NCBI RefSeq assembly: GCF_038096175.1
Contig: NZ_CP151099.1
Coordinates: 8,286,001 to 8,350,000 of the forward strand
Length of the DNA stretch: 64,000 nt
Reading direction: 5' to 3'
DNA from: Nostoc sp. UHCC 0302
Lineage (GTDB): Bacteria; Cyanobacteriota; Cyanobacteriia; Cyanobacteriales; Nostocaceae
The position numbers and the translations under genes are program-made. Below are positions 19,401 to 27,502 of this stretch, piece after piece (within the stretch, counting starts at the first letter, position 1; the number at the start of each line of letters is the position of its first letter). The notes below the pieces were generated by a model, which was not told where the DNA came from, did no database searches, and saw only the letters and a program-made list of their open reading frames with translations.

Positions 19401-19797
19401 GACATTGCACTGTCTGGCGAATATCTACGCCAATAAAGGGGAAGTGGAGCAAGCAATCGCACTCTACAACCAGTCTTTGGAAATAAAAGAACGCATTGGT
19501 AATGTCCAAGGCAAAGCGGCGACGTTGCACTGTCTGGGAATGATCTACGCCAACGAAAGGAAAGTGGATGAAGCGATCACACTTTTCAATCAATCTTTGG
19601 AAATAAATGAACGCATTGGTAATGTCCAAGGCAAAGCAATGACTTTGTGGAGGTTAGGAGATTTGGCAGAACAGCAGGGTGAATACACTAAAGCGATATC
19701 CTATTTGCAACCAGCTTTAGAGATTTTGCAGCGATTGAAGTTACCACAGGTTGAAAGTGTGAGTGCAAGTTTTGATAGGGTAATTCGTAATTCGTAA
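16447..19797 (+). CDS. CHAT protease - P-loop NTPase - TPR protein (STAND-like conflict effector)
   Basis: A 1116-residue, three-part protein. Residues about 140-340 are a CHAT caspase-like protease with the catalytic pair His205 (HLTGHAS) and Cys252 (LSGCRTG). Residues about 375-640 are a P-loop ATPase with Walker A GLGGVGKST (400-408) and Walker B FVLDDFE (478-484). A winged-helix-like stretch follows, then TPRs. Six TPR units at residues 839-1078 are nearly identical and are encoded by exact 120-bp units. This order (effector, switch NTPase, sensor repeats) matches STAND systems thought to cut host proteins on sensing invasion. Near-identical repeats suggest recent expansion or gene conversion. 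The GTG start abuts the upstream stop. The 3' end and stop lie in a heptamer repeat. Confidence 0.88.
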   Translation: MQTIRIQLRESTQETVELRYWLPQNNHYESRRLKLAEIADFLKQGERDYYRLLPNLPGIGQQLFFWLDGDGRWLSRGIANCRGEGLVIAIDTDKKLAHLPWEVLHDDKDFLVKRVNPVVLPLRWIEKETAGFSVEARQLRVLFMATDPEDVQPKLEFEQEEARILADTRDFAVDLRVEESGCVSELGKVWSRYFNDFDVFHLTGHASIKDEAPYTPYFITETEIGDRHETTAAELAEVFRFRFPKLVFLSGCRTGQAPDKGAVPSMAEALIAQGAKAVLSWGRPVEDRTATAAAAHLYGKLAAGYQLAEALASTYQQLFQQNVRDWHLLRLYVQGECPGALVEVLGDVPPSAPEPAYELFLDPDTQQVRVAKPSEFVGRRRTLQRCLKAIRTSLGVLIHGLGGVGKSTVTARLLERMVGYHRLVNFRQLDEDKLLKTLAEQCTSERGHEILNGKLPLMQRLTKFFTEGLNSKEQRFAFVLDDFEANFDLRNGVYVLQPQVVDVLLALLKAIQNSQLPHKVIITCRYNFTLSELNHRLYREPLGALGGADLIKKYNRLNSFNGSWQFQPDLPERAKQAADGNPRLLEWLDKILQNSQNSPEAERGVEMILQKMADKEKEFREDILAEELLKQQTPALRQMLGKLLVYELPVPQAAISPICEDISSWESHVQRAEILGLLEVTLTNNKERLHRVPRILSPLLEFPENPKGEELYKQAAQILYRLWWEEAETATEAQKLEIHRLGLLGKDGEIAAKIANSLAEHLRNQSRFREAIHLCKSTLEITKNHSVLKEMAFCEHQLGEVDQALNYYEQALNLCPAEDEQELASIYHYFGILKADKGEVDEAIALYNQVLEIDERIGDVQGKAATLHCLANIYVNKGEVEEAIALYNQSLEIKEGIGNVRGKAATLHQLAGIYAKKGEVEEAIALYNQSLEINECTGNVQGKAATLSQLGIVYAKKGEVEEAIALFNQSLEINECTGNVQGKAATLHCLANIYANKGEVEQAIALYNQSLEIKERIGNVQGKAATLHCLGMIYANERKVDEAITLFNQSLEINERIGNVQGKAMTLWRLGDLAEQQGEYTKAISYLQPALEILQRLKLPQVESVSASFDRVIRNS
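18961..19680 (+). repeat. Six 120-bp near-identical TPR-coding repeats
   Basis: Units start at 18961, 19081, 19201, 19321, 19441 and 19561, with no length drift. Each encodes 40 residues beginning GEVEEAIALYNQSLEI (variants in units one and six). A degenerate seventh unit starts at 19681. Several carry a HIP1 octamer near their start. Confidence 0.95.
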
Positions 19798-19806
19798 TTC
19801 GTAATT
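19781..19806. repeat. TAATTCG heptamer repeat at the end of the CHAT gene
   Basis: Three to four copies that encode the last residues (RNS) and stop of the CHAT protein. Confidence 0.85.
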
Positions 19807-19899
19807 ACAGCAACAAAAGATTTTTTATCTCACACAAAGGCGCAAAGACGCAAAGAAGAACGCGAGAGTGTTTTCTAAATAAATGAAAATTGCTGTAAT

Positions 19900-20124
19900 G
19901 AGTCTTTAATACTCGTGAATGAGTCTTTTATACTCGCGGACGAGTCTTTGATACTCGTGTATGAGTCTTTTATACTCGTGAATGAGTCTTTGAACTCCGT
20001 TAATGAACCTCGGAGCTTCGTTCGTGAACCTTTGAGCTTCGTTGATGAACCTCGGAGCTTCGTTCGTGAACCTTTGAGCTTCATTTGTGAACCTCGGAGC
20101 TTCATTCGTGAACCTCGCAATGTT
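19900..20124. repeat. Array of eleven 21-bp units, each an imperfect palindrome
   Basis: Eleven units with a constant 21-bp period. Units 1-4 have the core GAGTCTTTAATACTC or a near variant, unit 5 is a hybrid (GAGTCTTTGAACTCC), units 6-10 alternate GAACCTCGGAGCTTC and GAACCTTTGAGCTTC, and unit 11 is decayed. The 15-bp cores are palindromes with one or two mismatches, separated by 6-bp spacers such as GTGAAT or GTTCGT. The period is two helical turns. Because 21 is divisible by three, one frame stays open on each strand (19915-20151 plus; 19875-20231 minus, 118 codons), giving heptapeptide repeats. I consider a coding role less likely. Confidence 0.9.
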
Positions 20125-20140
20125 GTTCGGTTAAGGCAAG

Positions 20141-20160
20141 AGACGCGATAAATCGCGTCT
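20141..20160. repeat. Short inverted repeat AGACGCGAT/ATCGCGTCT
   Basis: Two 9-bp arms around AA, just after the 21-bp array. It matches the ends of the dispersed palindromic family (short form). A terminator role is doubtful, since only TTTG follows. The gap from here to 20513 is AT-rich with no gene seen. Confidence 0.6.
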
Positions 20161-20513
20161 TTGTGATTAGGCAATATGGCTCCCTGTTCAAAAGCAACAG
20201 AATTCAGAATCTCTACACCAAGCGATCGCAATTACGAATTAATATTAGGCGGATATTTCCATAACTTTACTTTATAACTATAGGAGTATAGAAAGAATTT
20301 ACTCCTTATACTGTTGCTGATAATGTTTTAATTGCAACTTAATATATGAGCTTTCCTCTGAGTGAAAGACATTATACATCATAAAATTATGTTGCAATTA
20401 GTACAAATGTGACTTAGCGCAAAGTGGGCAATTTGACAATCTTTAATACTAAAACTACTTGGCGTATAGTCATAATCTGTCCGCACGCAACAAGAACGCA
20501 AGACACTTGACTT

Positions 20514-22814
20514 ATGGTTCGAGAGCTTGAACGAAAACGCCAGAGAGCAAATTTTCCTGAGACTGCCCCTGCTGCTAATCCCGTATTTTTTAGAACCTAT
20601 AGCCGCCGTACAGCGGCAGGGTTAAGAGAAACATGGGATGAGGTATGCGATCGCACCCTGCAAGGTTTAATCAAGTTAGGGAACTTCTGCCCAGAAGAAG
20701 TTGCCATACTAAATCAAATGCAGCGAAACTTAAAAGCTATGCCCAGTGGACGCTGGTTATGGGTTGGTGGTACAGACTGGATAACCAAGCCAAAAAACTT
20801 TTCTGGGGCTTATAACTGCACTTCTACTAATCTAGAAGACTGGGCTGCTTTCGGATTGATGATGGATCTAGCAATGATGGGCTGTGGTACTGGAGCCATC
20901 ATCGAACCACAATACATAAACCAGTTGCCTCCAATCCGCAATCGCCTCAATATATCTGTACAAGGTGAAATTGGTAGTACTTCTAAACAGCTACGTCGTG
21001 AATATACTCAAACCCATATAGAAGGCAATACCGTCACTATTCACGTTGGTGATAGCCGTGAAGGTTGGGTTGAATCCTATCAAACATTGTTAGAACTCTC
21101 TACTGACGAACAATTTACTGGAGAAGTTGAAGTATTAGTAGATATTAGCGATGTCCGTCAAGCAGGAGAAACTCTTAACGGCTTTGGAGGAGTTGCTAAT
21201 CCCGTGAAATTGCCTGGACTCTACCAAAATTGTGCATCTATTCTCAATAAAGCTGTAGGAAGACAATTAAACTCAGTTGAATGCTGTTTATTAATAGACC
21301 AAGCTGCTGTAACAATTGTTGCAGGCAATATCCGAAGAAGTGCGGGAATGCGTCAGTTTACTGCTGATGATCAACCAGGAGCCACAGCCAAAGACAATTT
21401 ATGGCAGCAGGATGAAAATGGCAATTGGCGAATTGATCCAGAGCGTGATGCGCTAAGGATGGCAAACCACACCAGAGTTTTTCACCGTAAACCAACCTTA
21501 GAAGAATCTATTGAAGCTGTACGTAAACAATACTACAGCGGTGAAGGAGCGATTCAATGGGCTGGTGAAGCCGTAGCCAGAGCTAACTGTGATTTACTGT
21601 TAACACCAGCAATAAAAGCTGATTTTCTCAAATCTTACGAGCAAGGAACAGCAAAACAGTGGTTGCAAGAACATCATCCGCAACTTGATGCTAGTGAGGT
21701 GGAACATCGTTTGGCTCGCTATGGTTTAAATCCTTGCGGAGAGATTATCGGTAGCAATTTCCACTGCAATTTGTCTGAAGTTCACCTTAATCAAATTGAT
21801 CCACTTAACTATAAAGAACAAGAACAGGCTTTTACCGCCGGCGCACTATCTGTAGCAGCACTTTTAAACCATAAATTCCTGGAACCCCGTTACCAGCAAA
21901 GCCGAGAACTAGACCCAATTGTAGGTGTTTCTTTCACAGGTTTATTTGATTTCTTTGTTCATGCTTTTGGCGTTGATTGGCTGCGTTGGTGGGCAGAAGG
22001 AAGACCTGAAACTGAACAGGGATTGGCTTTTAAACACCAAGAAGAAAAATACTTAACTTTTTGGAGAGATACTGTACAACGGGTAGTTTGGGATTATTGC
22101 GATCGCCATGATCTTAAACGTCCAAATCGCTGCACCACAGTCCAACCTAGTGGCACTAAGGCTTTATTAACTAATGCTAGTTCAGGATGGCATCCCCCGA
22201 AAGCCCAAAGATTTATTCGGCGGATCACCTTCGGTAAAAATGACCCAGTAGCCTTAGCTTGTATTGACTACGGTTACAATGTCATACCCTCTCAATCTGA
22301 CAAAGATGAACAGGGGAATCTACTCCACGATCCCTTTGATCCACGAGTCAGTGAATGGCTAGTAGAAATCCCTGTTTCCGTAACTTGGGCTGACTTACCA
22401 GGCGCTGATAAAATCGATGTATCTAAATTTTCTGTCTTAGCTCAATTCGATTTTGTCCTCCAGGTTCAGCGTTGGTACGTGACTCATAACACATCTGCTA
22501 CGTTAGAACTACGTTCTCATGAAATAGAACCTCTTGGCCAAAAAATTTACGAAGCCATCCAAAATAATGATGGCTATATTTCAGCGGCGCTTTTAGCCCG
22601 TTTTGACGATTTGCAATCATTCCCGCGTTTGCCCTTTGAACCAATAGATAAACAAACTTATGACCGTTTGAGTCAAGAAGTCAAAGCGCGACGCAAAACC
22701 GATGATTTCTGTGCAGCCTTAAGCCGCTACGATGCAGGTGAATTGTCAGAAGCTGGCCCTAGTGGCTGTGACTCTGATAAGTGTATGTTTCCTGATCAGC
22801 AACCAGTATCATAA
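20514..22814 (+). CDS. nrdJ: Adenosylcobalamin-dependent ribonucleoside-triphosphate reductase (class II)
   Basis: This monomeric enzyme reduces ribonucleoside triphosphates to deoxynucleotides using a radical made from adenosylcobalamin. It is independent of oxygen, which suits both vegetative cells and micro-oxic heterocysts. The 766-residue length matches the Lactobacillus-type RTPR. Visible motifs include the substrate-site Cys in YNCTSTN, the central NPCGEI, and the redox-active C-terminal pair CDSDKC. No intein is present. Some cyanobacterial reductases do carry one. No cobalamin riboswitch was recognised in the 5' gap. Confidence 0.93.
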   Translation: MVRELERKRQRANFPETAPAANPVFFRTYSRRTAAGLRETWDEVCDRTLQGLIKLGNFCPEEVAILNQMQRNLKAMPSGRWLWVGGTDWITKPKNFSGAYNCTSTNLEDWAAFGLMMDLAMMGCGTGAIIEPQYINQLPPIRNRLNISVQGEIGSTSKQLRREYTQTHIEGNTVTIHVGDSREGWVESYQTLLELSTDEQFTGEVEVLVDISDVRQAGETLNGFGGVANPVKLPGLYQNCASILNKAVGRQLNSVECCLLIDQAAVTIVAGNIRRSAGMRQFTADDQPGATAKDNLWQQDENGNWRIDPERDALRMANHTRVFHRKPTLEESIEAVRKQYYSGEGAIQWAGEAVARANCDLLLTPAIKADFLKSYEQGTAKQWLQEHHPQLDASEVEHRLARYGLNPCGEIIGSNFHCNLSEVHLNQIDPLNYKEQEQAFTAGALSVAALLNHKFLEPRYQQSRELDPIVGVSFTGLFDFFVHAFGVDWLRWWAEGRPETEQGLAFKHQEEKYLTFWRDTVQRVVWDYCDRHDLKRPNRCTTVQPSGTKALLTNASSGWHPPKAQRFIRRITFGKNDPVALACIDYGYNVIPSQSDKDEQGNLLHDPFDPRVSEWLVEIPVSVTWADLPGADKIDVSKFSVLAQFDFVLQVQRWYVTHNTSATLELRSHEIEPLGQKIYEAIQNNDGYISAALLARFDDLQSFPRLPFEPIDKQTYDRLSQEVKARRKTDDFCAALSRYDAGELSEAGPSGCDSDKCMFPDQQPVS

Positions 22815-22846
22815 GGGACTAGGGGCTAGAGACTAAGGACTGACAA

Positions 22847-22989
22847 CACTTCTCTACGAGAGGCTGCGCCCTAAGCGCAGCTATGGCGCAGGCTTTACGA
22901 CAAGCGGTAGTTGAATCTCGACTTCGCTCGATTTCCGCGCAGCGATGCACTGAGCTTGTCGAAGTGTCGAAACTCAGTGCATCGCTGGG
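22847..22989. repeat. Dispersed repeat pair, copy B (long form)
   Basis: It matches 4535-4652 nearly base for base except for about 28 bp inserted after GAGGCTGCGCC. The insert is itself partly palindromic. It follows nrdJ. Confidence 0.9.
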
Positions 22990-23170
22990 AGCTAGAGATG
23001 GCAGAAAGACTACAGGTAGGGAGATAGGTCTTACCAATCACGCCAGTCTGCTCAAAGGGGGGAAGCCTCCAAACTTCTCTCCGCACGCGGCTGGCTCCCC
23101 AATCCCTAATCTCCAAGGTACGATCTATTAAGAAGTAATAATTTTTTACGGCAGTGCCAGGAGACTCTTA

Positions 23171-23389
23171 ATGTTTATTGATGAATTGTCACCCATATTC
23201 AAAGAATTTACTCAGCACCCAATCTCATTTCTGGGCGGTTTATTCTCTGGTGTGCTTCGACTTAGCCTTGCAGATGATCCTGTTAAAAGCTGGCTAGATC
23301 AACAAACTCGACCAAACAGTTATATTTCTACCTCCACTGATGCACATAATGGTAGAGCCACTGGCCCGCAGCAGATTTCAATTGAATAA
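23171..23389 (+). CDS. Conserved small cyanobacterial protein
   Basis: A 72-residue protein of unknown function. The N-terminal half is amphipathic or hydrophobic (PISFLGGLFSGVLRLSLADDPV), seen here as FLGGLFSGVLRL, and the C-terminal half is polar and probably disordered. A Shine-Dalgarno-like GGAGA precedes the ATG by about 7 bp. I recognise no domain. Confidence 0.6.
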   Translation: MFIDELSPIFKEFTQHPISFLGGLFSGVLRLSLADDPVKSWLDQQTRPNSYISTSTDAHNGRATGPQQISIE

Positions 23390-23899
23390 ATTTTCTGCTC
23401 ATCTTAGAGGGAATTAATCCTTCCCTAAACTTAACCTTCTTATACCGCCTGTAGCCCCTATTTTCACTCTTTAACTTAAGGAGGAAATAAAGGGCTGTGG
23501 GGGGTTAAATAATATATATAGCTATCAAAAAATAGTAAAATCTAGCGAAAGTTAATCAGGGTGAGGTATAACTGTCATCCCTAGTATTTCAATTTTTCTT
23601 ACCATCCCAAGCGTTATTAGCACAAGTAAAGTAACATTTAATACATAAAAATTAGCCTATATGCTGCATAACAGCATATAAAAGCGTTTGTAAAATCGCA
23701 TACTTTGAAAAATGTCACAATCAGCTATTATATGAGCGTATGCGTAAGTTTGGCCGTATAGCACATCTAATTGTAAATAATGCCCCCCTATAGGATTCAT
23801 AAATTAAGTTCTGTATGGGAGACTATGCAATATTTACAATTTAGCTAGATGTTGTTTAGCTAAACTAATCGCTCTTCGTTGATACTTACGTAATTCCAC
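23390..23899. promoter_or_regulatory. Long leader/promoter region of the RNA-binding protein gene
   Basis: A 510-bp gene-free region. It holds a perfect 9-bp hairpin (23658-23666 with 23672-23680, loop CATAA). Cyanobacterial rbp genes often have long, cold-responsive 5' leaders, so a structured leader is plausible. No promoter box could be assigned with confidence. Confidence 0.4.
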
Positions 23900-24187
23900 A
23901 TGACTATTTACGTTGGAAACCTCTCTTACCAGGCTACTGAAGCCGACTTAAGAGCCGTATTTGCTGACTACGGCGAAGTTAAAAGAGTTGTCTTACCTAC
24001 TGACAAAGAAACAGGCCGAATGCGTGGCTTTGCTTTTGTAGAGATGAATGAAGATGCTCAAGAAGATGCAGCTATCACTGAGTTAGATGGTGCGGAATGG
24101 ATGGGGCGTCAACTCAGAGTAAATAAAGCTAAACCACGAGAGGATAATCGACGAGGTGGTAGTTGGGGTAAACAGCAAGATTTTTAA
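23900..24187 (+). CDS. RRM-type RNA-binding protein (Rbp)
   Basis: A 95-residue protein with one RNA recognition motif. It shows RNP2 IYVGNL (residues 3-8) and RNP1 RGFAFVEM (41-48), then a short basic/Gly tail (REDNRRGGSWGK). Small Rbp proteins in cyanobacteria are usually cold-induced and bind mRNA, and some localise transcripts of thylakoid proteins. The rpsU gene that often follows rbp is absent here, and an intrinsic terminator follows instead. Confidence 0.92.
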   Translation: MTIYVGNLSYQATEADLRAVFADYGEVKRVVLPTDKETGRMRGFAFVEMNEDAQEDAAITELDGAEWMGRQLRVNKAKPREDNRRGGSWGKQQDF

Positions 24188-24294
24188 TCGGGGTGGGAGC
24201 TAATCTTAACAGATTGTTTTCTAGTAACGCAAGATATAGGCTGCTGAAATTTACTAGAAACAACTAAGCATTAGAAAATTTTATCAACCTGGGG

Positions 24295-24342
24295 CCGACG
24301 AGTTGTGAGCGGCAGCCATTTATCACGACTAGTCGGTTTTTC
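24295..24342 (+). terminator. Intrinsic terminator after rbp
   Basis: A 14-position stem (24295-24308 with 24323-24336, one mismatch and one G-T pair) and a 14-nt loop, followed by TTTTTCT. It lies about 110 bp after the rbp stop. The rest of the gap to fbp (24343-24806) shows no gene. Confidence 0.75.
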
Positions 24343-24806
24343 TAAAACGACCTGTTTGAGATGCCTCACCATTTTAGTTCGTACTGAGGTGAGTAGTCAT
24401 TAACATAACTAAATAATGACTAAATCAAGGCTTATTTACTTTATTTAACAACTAACCAACTAATGGTTATTTGTACAAGAAGCTAAAAAGCAGCTACTAC
24501 TATCATTTTTAAATAACAATCAAAATACCTTCAAGGTTTTGACTCTTGGCTAACGCCTAGCGGCTAAATTTAAGTTACCTAAAATATTAAGTACATTTAC
24601 TTAAGCAATTTTTCAGTATTGGTAATGTATTCGGCAAGCCACTGCACATAGATGCGCTCAGAAAAGGAGCCAGGAAAAATTCATTTCTTTAGTTTATCTA
24701 AAATCACATCTAACTTAGAGTATTAGCTTTCTAAGATAGAGGCAGCAACCATAAAATGTCACGCACGACGACCAGTCAATGGCCAGTCGTTAGGGAGAAA
24801 ATAAAA

Positions 24807-25856
24807 ATGGCTCAAGCTCCAGAATCTTTAGATTTGTCTATCGACTATGCTAGTGACAAAGCTTTAGATCGTGATTGTACAACCTTATCTCGTCACGTTC
24901 TACAGCAACTCCAGAGTTTTTCACCAGATGCACAGGATTTAAGTGCGCTGATGAATCGGATCGCCCTTGCAGGTAAACTCGTTGCTCGCCGCCTCAGCCG
25001 TGCTGGCTTAATGGAAGGCGTTTTGGGATTTACTGGGGAAGTCAATGTGCAGGGAGAATCCGTCAAAAAGATGGATGTCTATGCCAACGATGTATTTATC
25101 TCAGTATTTAAGCAAAGTGGCTTAGTTTGTCGCTTAGCTTCTGAGGAAATGGAAAAACCTTACTATATACCTGAAAACTGTCCGATTGGTCGCTATACCC
25201 TGTTATATGACCCAATTGATGGTTCATCCAACACCGATACCAATCTTAGTTTGGGTTCTATTTTTGCGATTCGGCAGCAGGAAGGAGACGATAGCGATGG
25301 GCAAGCGACTGACTTACTTACCAATGGACGTAAGCAAATCGCCGCTGGATACATACTGTATGGCCCTAGTACAATGCTGGTCTATACTATAGGTACAGGG
25401 GTTCATTCCTTTACCCTTGATCCCAGCTTAGGTGAGTTTATTCTCACAGAAGAAAATATTAGGATTCCTAACCACAGCCCTATTTACAGCGTTAATGAAG
25501 GAAATTTTTGGCAGTGGGAAGAATCAATTCGAGAATACATTCGCTACGTCCATCGTACAGAAGGCTATACCGCTCGTTATAGTGGGGCAATGGTCAGCGA
25601 CATTCATAGAATTTTAGTTCAAGGTGGTGTGTTTCTCTATCCAGGTACCATTCAGAAACCAGAAGGGAAATTACGCTTACTTTATGAAACTGCTCCCTTA
25701 GCCTTTTTGATTGAGCAAGCAGGTGGTCGTGCCACTACAGGACTGTTAGATATTTTGGACGTTGTGCCGCAAAAATTGCATCAGCGTACGCCTCTAATTA
25801 TTGGTAGCAAAGAAGATGTAGCAAAGGTGGAGTCTTTTATTCAAAACGGCCACTAA
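24807..25856 (+). CDS. fbp: Fructose-1,6-bisphosphatase class I
   Basis: This enzyme hydrolyses fructose-1,6-bisphosphate to fructose-6-phosphate in the Calvin cycle and gluconeogenesis. The metal and phosphate site YDPIDGSSN is clear, followed by the ending [17 protein letters not shown]. The ATG at 24807 was chosen because GGGAG lies about 10 bp upstream and the protein then has 349 residues. An in-frame ATG at 24756 would add 17 poorly conserved residues. It is first in the cluster fbp-tal-zwf-opcA, a known Nostoc arrangement for the oxidative pentose phosphate pathway. Confidence 0.93.
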   Translation: MAQAPESLDLSIDYASDKALDRDCTTLSRHVLQQLQSFSPDAQDLSALMNRIALAGKLVARRLSRAGLMEGVLGFTGEVNVQGESVKKMDVYANDVFISVFKQSGLVCRLASEEMEKPYYIPENCPIGRYTLLYDPIDGSSNTDTNLSLGSIFAIRQQEGDDSDGQATDLLTNGRKQIAAGYILYGPSTMLVYTIGTGVHSFTLDPSLGEFILTEENIRIPNHSPIYSVNEGNFWQWEESIREYIRYVHRTEGYTARYSGAMVSDIHRILVQGGVFLYPGTIQKPEGKLRLLYETAPLAFLIEQAGGRATTGLLDILDVVPQKLHQRTPLIIGSKEDVAKVESFIQNGH

Positions 25857-26177
25857 TATCGCTACACGGAATTCAAATTCCAAAATTTCAAAACCTTTGT
25901 AACTTAGGCTTTTAACACTGTGTAAAAAGAAAGGGAGGTCAATTCCGCCGTGCTGTACTAGATATTATACGCAAGTAATTAAAACTTAATTAAGGAGCTT
26001 TGAGATTGGGAATGCAGAATAGCGCTTTTTGAATGTGAATTAAAGATTACCTCAGCTGGTCGATGCAATAAGTGATTGACAACGCCAAAATTCAAAAGTC
26101 ACCATCAATATTTATTTGATGGGTTTTGTCAACTTCACTTAAAAACATCATTAACAGGAGTGAAATAAACTAAAGCT
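25857..26177. promoter_or_regulatory. fbp-tal intergenic region
   Basis: 321 bp without a gene. It probably holds an extra promoter for tal and the genes after it. AGGAG lies about 18 bp before the tal start. No NtcA box (GTA-N8-TAC) was found by eye. Confidence 0.35.
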
Positions 26178-27323
26178 ATGGCAACCAATCATCTACTAGA
26201 GATTAAACAATACGGTCAAAGTATCTGGATGGATAATTTGAGCCGTGACATTGTTCAATCAGGTGAACTCAAAGACTTGGTTGAAAATCAAGGAATTACT
26301 GGGATTACTTCTAACCCAGCCATCTTTGAAAAAGCGATCATCGGTAATGTCATTTATGATGCCGATATTGAAGCCGGAGTTCGCGCTGGCTTACCAATAG
26401 ACAAAATTTATGAGTCGCTAATTTTTGCAGATATTCGCAATGCCTGTGATATTCTGCGCCCTGTATATGAAAGCTCGAATAAGCTAGATGGTTATGTGAG
26501 TATAGAAGTACCGCCAACCATCGCCCATGATACTCAAGCAACAATAAACGAAGCGCGGCGCTATTTCCAAGAAATTGGACGGGAAAATCTGATGATTAAA
26601 ATTCCCGGCACAGAGGCTGGTTTGCCAGCAGTCGAACAGGTAATAGCCGAAGGCATGAATGTCAACATTACGCTGCTGTTTTCTGTGGAAAGCTACATAA
26701 ACACAGCTTGGGCTTATATTCGTGGCTTAGAAAAACGGGTAGCTGAGGGTAAAGACATCAGCCAAATTGCTTCAGTGGCAAGCTTCTTTCTGAGCCGAAT
26801 TGATAGTAACATTGACGCCAAAATTGATGCTAAGTTGAAGAAAGGCGTTGATGATATTGCCGTGGAAGCAAAGCTGAAAGCTGTCAAAGGAAAAGTAGCG
26901 ATCGCTAACGCTAAGATTGCCTATCAAGAATACAAGAAAATTATTCAAAGCGAACAGTGGCAAGCTTTGGCAGCAAAAGGAGCAAAAGTACAACGGCTAC
27001 TTTGGGCAAGCACCAGTACCAAAGACCCCGAATATAGCGACGTGATGTATGTCGATGAGTTGATTGGGTCAGATACTGTTAACACCCTACCACCTGCGAC
27101 CATTAAAGCTTGCGCTGACCACTGCAATGTAGCTAGTCGCGTAGAAACCCACGTAGAAGAAGCTTACACGCTGATCGAAAACCTCAAAGATCCCGACATC
27201 AACATCGATATCAATGCAGTCATGGACGAACTGTTAGTTGAAGGCATTGAAAAGTTTGTCCAGCCCTTCCAGTCCTTGATGAACTCTTTAGAAGACAAAA
27301 TCAAGGTATTGTCGCCAGTGTAG
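26178..27323 (+). CDS. tal: Transaldolase
   Basis: This enzyme moves a dihydroxyacetone unit between sugar phosphates in the non-oxidative pentose phosphate pathway. The 381-residue length fits the longer bacterial/plant transaldolase group. The N-terminal motif IWMDNLSRDIV is followed by GITSNPAIFEKA, and the Schiff-base Lys sits in LMIKIPGTEAG. It lies in the fbp-tal-zwf-opcA cluster. Heptamer repeats separate it from zwf, but there is no clear terminator between them. Confidence 0.93.
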   Translation: MATNHLLEIKQYGQSIWMDNLSRDIVQSGELKDLVENQGITGITSNPAIFEKAIIGNVIYDADIEAGVRAGLPIDKIYESLIFADIRNACDILRPVYESSNKLDGYVSIEVPPTIAHDTQATINEARRYFQEIGRENLMIKIPGTEAGLPAVEQVIAEGMNVNITLLFSVESYINTAWAYIRGLEKRVAEGKDISQIASVASFFLSRIDSNIDAKIDAKLKKGVDDIAVEAKLKAVKGKVAIANAKIAYQEYKKIIQSEQWQALAAKGAKVQRLLWASTSTKDPEYSDVMYVDELIGSDTVNTLPPATIKACADHCNVASRVETHVEEAYTLIENLKDPDINIDINAVMDELLVEGIEKFVQPFQSLMNSLEDKIKVLSPV

Positions 27324-27500
27324 GGGCTGGGGACAGGGAACTGGGGACTAGGAGCTGGGAACTTGGGACTAGGAATTTAATTTTTCCCGATCCCCAATAC
27401 CCATTACCTTTTATCCCCAGAGGGGGCTCCACCTTCCCCAATACCCAATACCCAATCCCCAGTCCCTAATCCAAAATCCCTAATCTAAAATCCAAAATTG
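27324..27500. repeat. Heptamer repeats between tal and zwf
   Basis: GGGGACTAGG-type units followed by inverted CCCAATACCCAATC units. A longer piece (ATCCCCAGAGGGGGC and its surroundings) is shared with 42040-42075, after ppc. Confidence 0.75.
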
Positions 27501-27502
27501 TT

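Noticed and set aside
19285-19629. Minus-strand frame opposite the TPR repeats.
   Set aside because: It is a shadow of the repeated CHAT-TPR coding sequence, with a repetitive and unlikely product.
19900-20124. Considered as a CRISPR array.
   Set aside because: Spacers are 6 bp and nearly constant, and no cas genes are near.
19875-20231. A 118-codon minus-strand frame (and a 78-codon plus-strand frame) of heptapeptide repeats.
   Set aside because: Open frames on both strands follow automatically from a 21-bp period. The palindromic symmetry of the units explains the pattern better. Not listed as a gene.
20232-20513. Search for a cobalamin riboswitch before nrdJ, and before cbiA at 2338-2475.
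   Set aside because: No B12-box-like element or matching fold was recognised.
20514-22814. Possible intein in the class II reductase, as in some cyanobacteria.
   Set aside because: The protein is 766 residues and motifs are uninterrupted.
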